Below, in pieces: positions 6,041-14,539 of a DNA stretch of 64,000 nucleotides; the stretch's first letter is position 1, and the number at the start of each line of letters is the position of its first letter. Source of the DNA: Actinomycetales bacterium (GTDB lineage: Bacteria > Actinomycetota > Actinomycetes > S36-B12 > UBA5976); the NCBI GenBank assembly GCA_027484085.1, contig JAIXQF010000004.1, forward strand, positions 1,022,162 to 1,086,161, given 5' to 3'. The notes below the pieces were generated by a model. The model ran no database searches, had not been told where the DNA came from, and saw only the letters and a program-made list of their open reading frames with translations. The position numbers and the translations under genes were made by a program.

Positions 6041-7726
6041 ATGCCAATCCTGGTCCCCGAGAATCCTTCTTTTGCTAATGATGCAGAAAAGGAAGTTTGG
6101 CTTGCCCTAAACAAAACACTCCCCGACACTTGCTGGCTGTTGCATGGTGTGCGAATCACTAATGTTTCGGGTGATCGTGAAGGTGATCTTATAGTCATGT
6201 GGCCTGAGAAGGGCATCGCCTTTATTGAAATCAAAGGCGGCTACATAACCTCTAAGTCCAACGGAAAGTTCACTCAAGGCTCAGGCAAAAACAAGCGTGA
6301 GATTGATCCAATTGACCAAGCACACGGTGCTATGTATCAGATTCGTGATTGGGTTTTATCTCATACCAGCCTTAGATACTGGTATCCGATGGTTGCAATG
6401 GCGGCCTTTCCAAATTCCGTTCTGGAACGTTCTTACGAGAGCACACGTGCCAAGCGCAGCCAATTCATTGACCGTGACGATCTGGTAAACGCATCCGATT
6501 TAGTACGAAGGTCAATTGAGTCACACTCTGGCCACGCAATTGCCCCGGTCACCGAGGACCTGGATCGAATTGCCCAGGCATTAGAAGCAAACATTTTGGA
6601 TGTAACTGACCCGGCATCGCTTGCACTGCTTATTGACTCTCGGACAGAGCTGGTAAACGAACTCGCAAAGGAGAACCTAAAACTCCTTGACTTTGTTTCA
6701 GAACTAAACCGCTTCGATGTTCGAGGAGCTGCCGGAACAGGGAAAACAGCTCTTGCCTTAGAGCACGCTAAGAGGCTTAAAAGACAGGGTAAACGTGTCG
6801 TGTTTCTTTGCTACAGCCGAGCACTCTCAGCTCATATTCGCCACCTTGTGGAGTCATGGGACAGATCTGAGCGCATAGATGTAGTCAGGACATTCCACGC
6901 CTTAGCTCGTGATTGGGGCGTAACTGTTCCAGCAGGAGTTACCGACGAATTCTGGGAATCAACTGCAACTCTTGAGTTGATTCAAAGAGCAACCCAAGCC
7001 CCTGACTCAGAGAAGTTTGATGCAGTGATCGTTGATGAGGCCCAAGACTTTGGTGTGAATTGGTGGGTTGCGGCAGCGGAGTTACTAAAGGACAAGGATC
7101 AAGGCGGACTTTATGCCTTCGGCGATCTTGGGCAAGGCATCTTCAATCGAGCAGGAACAGCAGATCTAGGTTTCGTGCCACTACGACTACATAAAAATCT
7201 GAGGAACGCAGAACCAATCGCAGATGCAGCAAACTACCTAACCGATACTCCAGCTCCAGCAGCTGGGCTTGATGGACCAGAGATTCGATTTGTTCAAGTT
7301 CCAGAGGATGCAAGCGACAATGAAATCATCTATGCGGCAGATGACGTAGTCGATTACCTTAGGGATGACTACGGCCCACAGCATGTCGCATTACTAACCA
7401 CAAAGAGTCGTCATCCAGTCCACAGAGAACTTGCGGATCGTGCTGCGGATGCGTACCTCAAAACGCTTTGGAAAACCGATGACATCTTCTATGGAACTGT
7501 GAGTGGATTTAAAGGCCTTGAGCGCAACTGCGTGATTCTCACAGTTAACGGATTCCATGACGAAGTTGATCCAAAGCGCCTGCTTTATGTTGGCATGACC
7601 AGGGCAAGGGATTTTCTGGTCATTGTGGCAAAGCGATCCGAGCTTGCTTCTGCATTGAACCCAGAATTAATGATTAGGCTTGAAAGACAAGTTATACAGT
7701 TAGGCGAACCCTGGATGAATAGATAA
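6041..7726 (+). CDS. NERD nuclease-domain / UvrD-like SF1 helicase
   Basis: A 561-residue protein. The N-terminal NERD domain (about residues 5-120) shows a PD-(D/E)XK core: EGDLIVM, then IEIKGG. The SF1 helicase part follows with Walker A GAAGTGKT (about residue 230), DEAQD (Walker B), the motif III-like GDLGQGIF, KNLRN, and the C-terminal YVGMTRARD. This architecture is known from phage-defence islands and plasmids and would couple DNA translocation to cleavage. The frame opens at a GTG at 6011, but homologous NERD proteins usually start just before the PENPSF block, so ATG 6041 is chosen; no clear ribosome-binding site for either. Convergent with the PLD gene. Confidence 0.85.
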   Translation: MPILVPENPSFANDAEKEVWLALNKTLPDTCWLLHGVRITNVSGDREGDLIVMWPEKGIAFIEIKGGYITSKSNGKFTQGSGKNKREIDPIDQAHGAMYQIRDWVLSHTSLRYWYPMVAMAAFPNSVLERSYESTRAKRSQFIDRDDLVNASDLVRRSIESHSGHAIAPVTEDLDRIAQALEANILDVTDPASLALLIDSRTELVNELAKENLKLLDFVSELNRFDVRGAAGTGKTALALEHAKRLKRQGKRVVFLCYSRALSAHIRHLVESWDRSERIDVVRTFHALARDWGVTVPAGVTDEFWESTATLELIQRATQAPDSEKFDAVIVDEAQDFGVNWWVAAAELLKDKDQGGLYAFGDLGQGIFNRAGTADLGFVPLRLHKNLRNAEPIADAANYLTDTPAPAAGLDGPEIRFVQVPEDASDNEIIYAADDVVDYLRDDYGPQHVALLTTKSRHPVHRELADRAADAYLKTLWKTDDIFYGTVSGFKGLERNCVILTVNGFHDEVDPKRLLYVGMTRARDFLVIVAKRSELASALNPELMIRLERQVIQLGEPWMNR

Positions 7727-7750
7727 CCAGCTTCAGTACTTGCGTGCAAC

Positions 7751-7780
7751 AAGAGCCGTTACCAGTTACTTTTGGCTCTT
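7751..7780. terminator. probable bidirectional terminator between convergent genes
   Basis: AAGAGCC (7751-7757) pairs with GGCTCTT (7774-7780), followed by TTAAC on the plus strand. It lies between the NERD helicase stop and the stop of the PLD gene. The loop is long (16 bases), so confidence is moderate. Confidence 0.45.
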
Positions 7781-7783
7781 TAA

Positions 7784-9538
7784 CTACGGTTCATTACTCT
7801 CAAAAACTGGAGCCAGTTTAAATTGCCATCTACTTTTTACTGTTGACCATTCTATCTCTGTGATCAACACTCGGTGCTTTGTGTGCTTCGGGAAATCTTC
7901 ACTCAACTCTTCGATTGAATTGCATCCAGTCATGCTCACATGCATTAATCCTTCATAGGGACCGTCTTCAAGTCTCAAGAAAACACCAAAGTTAAGTAGA
8001 TTTTCAACAATTCCAGTGACAATCTGACCAGTCTGGAAGCTAGGTTGTATGTCGAAATCTGAGGCTATGGCGTCAGATCTAAAGCGTTTATCTCCTTTGC
8101 TTCGATGAACGAAAGAACGTGCTGCGCCTTCTGTGCGATTTACCGATGACTTTAACTTTCGTCGCTCTACATACTTACTCGCTCCCACCAGAAGATGCTC
8201 AGTTATCTCTGCCATCTGCGCTTCATAACTTAGGTCTGCAAATTCCCTATCAGTTATAACATCGCTATCTTCATCCCGATAATAGGTGCTCTCTTCATCG
8301 GGTCTGAAACTAAGCCAATTAAAGCTGCCCGCGACTTTAACATCATCGAATATAAGTACCTTTCCATGCGTGTTCTCGTGCCTCAAAATCGAAAGATTTG
8401 GATGTCGATCTGCAAGTCTTTCAAGTTTCCTCACGGTTGCGGCATCCGATTTCTCACCATCCTCATAGCCATGAACGATTGTGGCGACCACACCTCGGCT
8501 GGCGCATTCATCTAGTAAGTACAAGAATTCCTGGTCCACAACTGTCCCCTTAATCCACGGGCACTTGAGAAAGAATCTTTCCTTTGCAGTGGCCAATGCT
8601 GCCAACATAATTGGACGATGTTCAAAAACCTTTAGATTCCTGAGCCTTGGAACTGGGATTACGGGCAAGTCATCTTCATTCACTGACTCCCCGATTGTCT
8701 CAATTAGGCGGATACTCTCAAGCTGGGATACCTCAACACGCTCTTTCTCAATTTCTTGAGGGACTTCAGAAACATGTTCAATCTTCTCAATTGTTATCCC
8801 AAGTGAACTTACGCCACCTCGGGATGAAATTAATTCCTCGTGCTTCTCGCTAAATTCGCCGTCGATGTAGACTGCTGCTTGGGGCTCGGTATTGTGTCGA
8901 AGTTTGTAAATAATCAATTTTGCTATAAATCCGAAGTTACCTCTCTTGCGATTCACTGCCTCAATACGAATAACATTCGATTGTCCGCGTGTGTTTTGGG
9001 CCGCTTCCATAACGGCGCGCAAATCTCTAATCGGAATTGCTGCTTCAGTAACAGCCGCTTTTGTAATCTGGGGCAAGGTAACAAGTTCTGATTCCTTTAT
9101 AGCCTTTGACGAAACGCGCCGAGAAAAATCTACGGACGAAAGTTGGAAAATTGATTTATCAAAAAGAAAACTCGCCACATGTGCGGTGGGAACGATCTCT
9201 TGGTGCTCAATGGCTAATTTCCGTCCCACGGAAGTCAAGCTGAACCCTGCATCACGGTCATATCTAAGTGCTCCTGAGGAGACCAGTTCAGCAGCACACA
9301 ATTCAATTGCATCATCGCCATCAAGTCCAAGCAACTTAGATATTCGATCAAGTTTAACTTCGCCTTGCAGAATCAAGCGCAGTAAGAACTCGTGCAATAA
9401 GGGAAGGTCTTTCACTAACTGAACTACCATGTCTATCTCAACTGCAGACACCGGCACGATGCAATTGGGCATGGCAATAATTGTCGCCTCAGGATTCATT
9501 GCCAAGAAGCGCGAAGCCAAGACAAGTTCTTCATTCAT
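7784..9538 (-). CDS. winged-helix / phospholipase D-like / S1 RNA-binding protein
   Basis: A 584-residue protein with three recognisable parts. Residues about 45-115 form a winged-helix-like segment (LLGLDGDDAIELCAAELVSSGALRY). Around residue 390 one HKD motif, HGKVLIFDD, followed by GSFNW, marks a PLD-superfamily nuclease; a single motif means dimerisation is expected. Residues about 505-580 form an S1 domain (GQIVTGIVENLLNFGVFLRL, then GLMHVS), which binds RNA or single-stranded nucleic acid. The start overlaps the end of the kinase-helicase gene by 8 bases (ATGAATGA), so the pair is coupled. PLD nucleases paired with helicases are typical of defence systems (DISARM DrmC, Dpd), but the S1 fusion is unusual. 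Confidence 0.8.
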   Translation of the reverse strand: MNEELVLASRFLAMNPEATIIAMPNCIVPVSAVEIDMVVQLVKDLPLLHEFLLRLILQGEVKLDRISKLLGLDGDDAIELCAAELVSSGALRYDRDAGFSLTSVGRKLAIEHQEIVPTAHVASFLFDKSIFQLSSVDFSRRVSSKAIKESELVTLPQITKAAVTEAAIPIRDLRAVMEAAQNTRGQSNVIRIEAVNRKRGNFGFIAKLIIYKLRHNTEPQAAVYIDGEFSEKHEELISSRGGVSSLGITIEKIEHVSEVPQEIEKERVEVSQLESIRLIETIGESVNEDDLPVIPVPRLRNLKVFEHRPIMLAALATAKERFFLKCPWIKGTVVDQEFLYLLDECASRGVVATIVHGYEDGEKSDAATVRKLERLADRHPNLSILRHENTHGKVLIFDDVKVAGSFNWLSFRPDEESTYYRDEDSDVITDREFADLSYEAQMAEITEHLLVGASKYVERRKLKSSVNRTEGAARSFVHRSKGDKRFRSDAIASDFDIQPSFQTGQIVTGIVENLLNFGVFLRLEDGPYEGLMHVSMTGCNSIEELSEDFPKHTKHRVLITEIEWSTVKSRWQFKLAPVFESNEP

Positions 9539-12500
9539 AAAGAACAGCTTCCTCTACGCTGCAGTATTTATCATTTTCAATCACATATTTAGCAACCGTA
9601 CCCAAACCAGATTTCGAACCCAATGAGAAATCGAGGTTTCCAACTATTGTTAACAAATGCTTAGCTCTAGAAAGCGCCACGTTTAGGCGTCTCCAGTCTG
9701 ATAGAAATCCAACATTTGAACTATTATTTGACCGCACAAGACTTAAGAAAACAACGTCGGCCTGACGACCTTGGACCTGATCAATTGAAAGACATTCTGG
9801 ATCAATGACATTCCAATTCTTTGTTCGAATCGCCCTACTCAAGGCATTTACCTGTACTTTGTACGGGGAGATGACAAGTACATCAATTTCGCCAGGGTGA
9901 GCATCATTAGCCAACAAGGATCTATCCAATTCAACTAAGCGCCTAATGATGACTTCTACTTCAGCTGGATTGTGAAAACTATTGGAGTCCTTCGCTTGTT
10001 GCTCTAAAGAGTCAGAATTCAAGATTGCCGTATTCAACCATAGAACAGGTTTTTCTTGGAAACTCTGAAGTATTTGATTAAATTCACGCCCAGAAGAAAT
10101 CAGTCTGCCGCCATAAAAGCAATCTGAGACTAAGTTGCCAATACCCTGCACCATTCGATACTGGGTCGAGAGATTCGTTATCAAATTGCTTTGAAGAGAA
10201 TTCTCAAGGTATTCAAATAAAGTCTCATCAAATGTTCCCTGCGCAATTTGAGCTTCTTGTGCCAAGTCTTTTCCTGCTCGATACTCACTCAAGGGTGGGA
10301 GTTGCTTTGAGTCACCAACAAGAAGAACCTTTCTTGATTTTGCTATTGGAACCAATAGCTCATTTGCTGTCGCTTTTGAAGCCTCATCGATGATGCAAAG
10401 ATCAAATGTGAGTTGACTTACATTCTTAAGCCCAATGAAGCCAATTGCAGTTCCCGCTAGGACGGAGCGTGATGATAGAAAACTTTCAATTAAAGTGTTG
10501 TCTGTGGTCAGTCTTTCAAGCCATTCAGATTGCATATCAACAATTCCTTGAATAGTTTCAGACTCTTCGTTTGGCGGCACCAAGGAATGTTGAATGGTCC
10601 TCAATTGTGATTCATCTAGTAGTTCAGGAGAATCCAGTGAGAGATTTAACCAACTTGGAGAAAAAGCTCCCAACTGTTCTACTAACTTCGAGCGACGTTG
10701 ATCTATAGACGCCAACGTATCCTCAAAGTCATCTTCATTTTCAGAATCAAATGGTCCGATTGTCAGGGAAGTATATTGACCTTCTTCTTGTTTTGCTCTC
10801 TCAAGATCTCTCTCTAATCTCTGCTGTGAGTCCAAAAGTGATCGCAATTCACCTAGAATCTGGCTACTTCGTAGTCGATTGTGGTCAAGATTAAAAGCGG
10901 CCAACTCTGATTTAAGGAATTCAACCGAACGAGCTCGAACATCCTCTCGCCACTTCTCAGCCTGGATATCTAGGCGAAAGCCTTCAATGGTTTCGCTCAA
11001 CTCCCGTTCTGGTCGAGCAAGACGAACCATTCCGTTCACGCCCGCAGCCGCCAAACGTTCAAGCGCATTATCAACCGCAACATGGGTTTGGCTTACAAGT
11101 AGAACTCGGGCGCCGGGATTTGCTCTAAGAGTTTGCTGAACTAATTCAGTAATGAGCGCCGTCTTCCCAGTCCCTGGTGGTCCTTGCACAAGCGATAGAG
11201 TTTCCGATTGAAGGGCCACTAAAACTGCCCGTTTCTTATCCTCATCGATCGCACTCTCTTTTGAATCATCGCTAAACCATTGACCGATGGTAATTGAAGC
11301 ATCAATAGTTGCCGAGGTCGGAATGTTCAAGACCTCTCTAATACCTGGATTTGCACTTTCCCCAGATCTAATTGCGAGTAGAGCCTGCCTCTGCCTCTTC
11401 AGTGATTGGAAGGTGGCATTTCTTGATGGCCTGACAAGGCTAGCCTCTTTAACATTACCAACGCGCCCACGAGGTCTAACAATTAACTGATCGCCAGATT
11501 GATAAGCCAAGTCGCCTCTGGCAATGATTTTCTCGCCATCATTGGATACTAGTTCAACTTCTTCGCCAAGCTCGGAATAATCACGCTCCTCTCCATCGCC
11601 GATTTCGATTAGATCCACTTCCAGCCCGTTATTGGACTGAACGACTGCATTAACTCGAAAACTGGAAAGAGAAGAGTTCGCCAACTTCTCTTTGATTTCT
11701 AGAATTCGATCCAGTTGTTCAAGGTAGTCCCGTGGACCTACGTTTTCATTTGAAAGTGCTCCGAGTTTTGACTCTTGATGGGAATCGATAGCCTGCACAA
11801 GCCAATCAAGGCCATTCTTCGACAGACTTAAATTCAATTGACCAGTTAATGCAATTGGTAACTCATCATTAACCCACAATGCCCTACGCCTCATGTCTTC
11901 TAGTTGCGCGACTTGTTTTCCATAGGCTCGATAAACAGTGATAGCTCCCATTGCCCTATCTATCTCGCCAAATAGAATGCGCTCGGAAGTACCAATTAGA
12001 ATTTGGTTGCGGTCATCGCCTGACTTGTCAGCCTTGAGGCGAAACTCCGCGCAATACCCAGCACTCATCTCACTCATAATCTGCCCCAAAACTTCGGTTT
12101 TTGAAGGATTTCCAGGCATGTCCTCTGCAACGTGTTCTATAGCATTACTTTGTATTTCAAGCCTTAATATTCTCGCTTTCGCCACATCGGCAGCTATTCT
12201 CGACTTAAAGATTGCACGATACTCAGCCAGCAGTTCTACACCGTTATCAAAAACCCTATTTGGGTCGTTGTTGACACACTTCCTTAGCAGGGTGCCGAAT
12301 TCAGAATTTCTTGCCTCTACAGCATCTAATGAGGGCGCAACATCTTCAAACTTAGTCAACGTCTCACCATGTGCACACCTAAGCAGCAGAAGGCCCAGTG
12401 AATAAACGTCCCGTACGAATCGCTTATCTGTCGTTCGACTCCATGGGGGCGTGTACAGCGGTGAAGTCCACTCCATTGTCGTCAACTCGTTCTGTGTTTC

Positions 12501-13004
12501 ACTTTGGGTTTTTCCAATGCCGAAATCAATTAGTACAGGAATTGAGCCCGAGCGCAACATTACGTTTCCGAGGCTAATGTCACGATGTTCAACTGGATTT
12601 GGTTTCAGTGAGTGAGCATAAGCTATCGCTTCCACAAGTGGCAGACCGATAGAACGAAATGTTTCAGGTAACGAGCACTTACCTCCAGGTTGTTCAGATA
12701 GATATTCTTTGAGCGACTTCTGTATCCATTCGGTAGCCAAGTATGGCTGACCCTTAGATGTGACGCCATGATGTACGTACCTGACAATGTTCTCGTGTCT
12801 CAATGCACGTAGACTCGAAACGTCATTCTGATAAATCCTTCGAAGCATGCTGTCTTCTATGTCACCTTCGAAAATCTTTATCGCAACCTCTTGATCATTG
12901 GTTAGATCCCTTGCCTTGCAGACATAGGCAGTGCCGCCAAGCCGCTTCGCTTCCGCATTAATGAAACTAAAGCGTCCATCCAAAATTGGGGATTGGCTAA
13001 CCAT
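9531..13004 (-). CDS. Ser/Thr protein kinase fused to Upf1/Dna2-like SF1 helicase
   Basis: A 1157-residue fusion. The kinase part (residues about 10-270) is complete: VAIK with Lys43, HRD at 140-142, DFG at 160-162. After a middle region, the SF1B helicase has Walker A GPPGTGKT at 608-615, CIIDEAS (motif II), GDSKQLPP (III), STQYRM (IV), DQVQGRQADVV (V) and NVALSRAK (VI). A coiled stretch lies between motifs I and II. The start is supported by a leaderless-type -10 (TATCAT, minus strand 13016-13011) with exactly 6 bases before the ATG. It forms an overlapping operon with the PLD/S1 gene. I infer nucleic-acid sensing by the helicase, phosphorylation signalling and PLD cleavage; the combination does not match a defence system that I can name. 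Confidence 0.88.
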   Translation of the reverse strand: MVSQSPILDGRFSFINAEAKRLGGTAYVCKARDLTNDQEVAIKIFEGDIEDSMLRRIYQNDVSSLRALRHENIVRYVHHGVTSKGQPYLATEWIQKSLKEYLSEQPGGKCSLPETFRSIGLPLVEAIAYAHSLKPNPVEHRDISLGNVMLRSGSIPVLIDFGIGKTQSETQNELTTMEWTSPLYTPPWSRTTDKRFVRDVYSLGLLLLRCAHGETLTKFEDVAPSLDAVEARNSEFGTLLRKCVNNDPNRVFDNGVELLAEYRAIFKSRIAADVAKARILRLEIQSNAIEHVAEDMPGNPSKTEVLGQIMSEMSAGYCAEFRLKADKSGDDRNQILIGTSERILFGEIDRAMGAITVYRAYGKQVAQLEDMRRRALWVNDELPIALTGQLNLSLSKNGLDWLVQAIDSHQESKLGALSNENVGPRDYLEQLDRILEIKEKLANSSLSSFRVNAVVQSNNGLEVDLIEIGDGEERDYSELGEEVELVSNDGEKIIARGDLAYQSGDQLIVRPRGRVGNVKEASLVRPSRNATFQSLKRQRQALLAIRSGESANPGIREVLNIPTSATIDASITIGQWFSDDSKESAIDEDKKRAVLVALQSETLSLVQGPPGTGKTALITELVQQTLRANPGARVLLVSQTHVAVDNALERLAAAGVNGMVRLARPERELSETIEGFRLDIQAEKWREDVRARSVEFLKSELAAFNLDHNRLRSSQILGELRSLLDSQQRLERDLERAKQEEGQYTSLTIGPFDSENEDDFEDTLASIDQRRSKLVEQLGAFSPSWLNLSLDSPELLDESQLRTIQHSLVPPNEESETIQGIVDMQSEWLERLTTDNTLIESFLSSRSVLAGTAIGFIGLKNVSQLTFDLCIIDEASKATANELLVPIAKSRKVLLVGDSKQLPPLSEYRAGKDLAQEAQIAQGTFDETLFEYLENSLQSNLITNLSTQYRMVQGIGNLVSDCFYGGRLISSGREFNQILQSFQEKPVLWLNTAILNSDSLEQQAKDSNSFHNPAEVEVIIRRLVELDRSLLANDAHPGEIDVLVISPYKVQVNALSRAIRTKNWNVIDPECLSIDQVQGRQADVVFLSLVRSNNSSNVGFLSDWRRLNVALSRAKHLLTIVGNLDFSLGSKSGLGTVAKYVIENDKYCSVEEAVLYE

Positions 13005-13068
13005 GCAACAATGATAATGAAACTATGTTGCTTATCTGACTAATTGCGATTGATTCGAACCGAATCAA
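13005..13068 (-). promoter_or_regulatory. leaderless promoter and palindromic operator of the kinase-helicase operon
   Basis: On the minus strand TATCAT (13016-13011) stands 6 bases before the ATG at 13004, the spacing expected of a leaderless transcript. Upstream, at 13050-13068, is a perfect inverted repeat with 8-bp arms and 3-base spacer (TTGATTCG AAC CGAATCAA), centred about 55 bases before the start, suited to a dimeric regulator. No regulator gene is obvious next to it. Confidence 0.5.
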
Positions 13069-13251
13069 AGTTTGCTTGATTTACTAGAAATACCTATTCA
13101 GCAAATCGACTAGTGTCGTTTGCCACCTCCTAATTGGGTGGGCGAAAATCAACATAATTGCGTCTGGACGCCCAGTCTGCTGCAAAGGATGCTGAAGCCA
13201 GTGATCTCAGAATTTGGGAGAAAAGCCCCCACCGCGGATTTTTGTTGCCCC

Positions 13252-13296
13252 TAGACAACACGTCGATCAGAATCCTATAATCGAACAAATGTTCTA
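13252..13296 (+). promoter_or_regulatory. sigma70-type promoter overlapped by a LexA (SOS) box
   Basis: TAGACA (-35, 13252-13257), an 18-base spacer and TATAAT (-10, 13276-13281) are followed at once by TCGAACAAATGTTCTA (13281-13296). The last is the same sequence type as the lexA and recA boxes in this window (TCGAAC-N4-GTTC). LexA bound here would block the promoter. The next plus-strand gene is the TPR protein (13396), then the methyltransferase. The rest of the 376-base gap 13005-13380 holds the kinase promoter; a 65-codon minus-strand frame inside it (13130-13327) has no coding support. Confidence 0.65.
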
Positions 13297-13395
13297 ATTT
13301 AGAGATTTTGGGCCTATTCCTAGTCATTTCCCTGAACTAAGAATTGTCAGTATCCACCCCTAGATTAAAACTCCCCAAGTTTGAACGGAGCCCCA

Positions 13396-14469
13396 GTGAG
13401 CGATTTCGACGAAATGACAATTGATGAACTTTGGACTGAGATGGAGTCATCTGATGGGTTCCATAAAGGCCAGGTCCTCTTTGCCCTATTTAACCGAAAG
13501 TACGACGCAAATGACTTTGGCCTAGCTCATGCTTATGCAATCCAAGCCAGTGAGGTATTTAAAGAATCTGGTCATCCACGCGAGTACGCAATGGCGCTGG
13601 TTTACTCCGGCAACGCTAAGCACGCTCAAGAAAACTATGTCGATGCCATCGCCTACTATGACCAAGCCGATGAACCAACTATTGCTTACGGTGAGAACGA
13701 AGACCTCGCCATCTTGCAAGGCAATAAAGCAAACTCTTATCTTGCAGCCGATCGTTTCCATGAGGCTCACGATGGCTACCTTGCAGCCGAAGCTCTCTTT
13801 GCCGCGGCTCAAATTCATGTCCGGGCCTACTCGATGGCACTTGAACTTGGTGATCTCCAGATGCGCTTTGGCCAATATGAGCTAGCACTGGAAACCTATA
13901 CTCGTGCTCGTTCTTACATCGTTGGTCATGGCGACGTAACTCAAGTTGCCACCGCAGAAGGAAGGATTGCTGACTCTCTCCTGCGACTTGATCGAACGGA
14001 TGAAGCCATCACCCATGCTCGTGAAGATCTCAACATGTCTAAGACATGTCCGTGCCCTAGGTGTGTTCCTGATGCACACCTTCGTCTTGGCAAATGCCTT
14101 GTCAAAGCCGGCCAGATAGATTCAGGCGTTGAATACATTGAGAAGGCGCTTGAAGCATTTCACAAAATCAATGAACCAGGGATGCAAGGACATTGTCTAT
14201 TCGCAAAGGCAACAGCGCTAAAGGAATCTGATCCCACGCAGGCAAGAGACTTACTTGAACAGGCACGGAGCATCTATACAGGGCTTGACTGGTCATGGCC
14301 CCTGGACAAAGTTCTAGTTTCTATCGCAGATTTGGATTTGGCAGAAGGAAACAGTGCCGACGCCATATCCACCTACGAACAAGTTTTAGTGCGCGCAAAG
14401 GAGCTGAGTCGCCATGGACTTGAAAGTGAAGTAGAGGAAAAACTGTCTAAGTTCCAAGCACCATTGTAG
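13396..14469 (+). CDS. tetratricopeptide repeat protein with Cys cluster, SOS-box promoter
   Basis: A 357-residue protein made almost wholly of TPR-like helical hairpins (for example ALVYSGNAKHAQENYVDAIA and MQFGQYELA-type repeats), so a protein-protein scaffold. A CPCPRC cluster with a further Cys lies near residue 215, a possible metal site unusual in a TPR array. No membrane segment. GTG 13396 is chosen because GGAG lies 6 bases before it, although the frame opens at TTG 13381. It follows the promoter with a LexA box by about 100 bases and precedes a cytosine methyltransferase by 70 bases. Function unknown; a link to DNA damage is inferred from the box only. Confidence 0.75.
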   Translation: MSDFDEMTIDELWTEMESSDGFHKGQVLFALFNRKYDANDFGLAHAYAIQASEVFKESGHPREYAMALVYSGNAKHAQENYVDAIAYYDQADEPTIAYGENEDLAILQGNKANSYLAADRFHEAHDGYLAAEALFAAAQIHVRAYSMALELGDLQMRFGQYELALETYTRARSYIVGHGDVTQVATAEGRIADSLLRLDRTDEAITHAREDLNMSKTCPCPRCVPDAHLRLGKCLVKAGQIDSGVEYIEKALEAFHKINEPGMQGHCLFAKATALKESDPTQARDLLEQARSIYTGLDWSWPLDKVLVSIADLDLAEGNSADAISTYEQVLVRAKELSRHGLESEVEEKLSKFQAPL

Positions 14470-14527
14470 GCGATTCGGCACCAACTACTAAACCACCTCG
14501 GAACTAGCTATTGTCGGTGACATCAAG

Positions 14528-14533
14528 TAAGCT
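14528..14533 (+). promoter_or_regulatory. leaderless -10 element of the methyltransferase gene
   Basis: TAAGCT stands 6 bases before the ATG at 14540, the spacing of a leaderless actinobacterial transcript. The -35 is weak. This could give expression independent of the SOS-type promoter upstream of the TPR gene. Confidence 0.4.
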
Positions 14534-14539
14534 ATTCAC

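Noticed and set aside
13130-13327. 65-codon minus-strand frame in the intergenic region
   Set aside because: It overlaps the LexA-box promoter, has no ribosome-binding site or recognisable domain, and its composition looks random.
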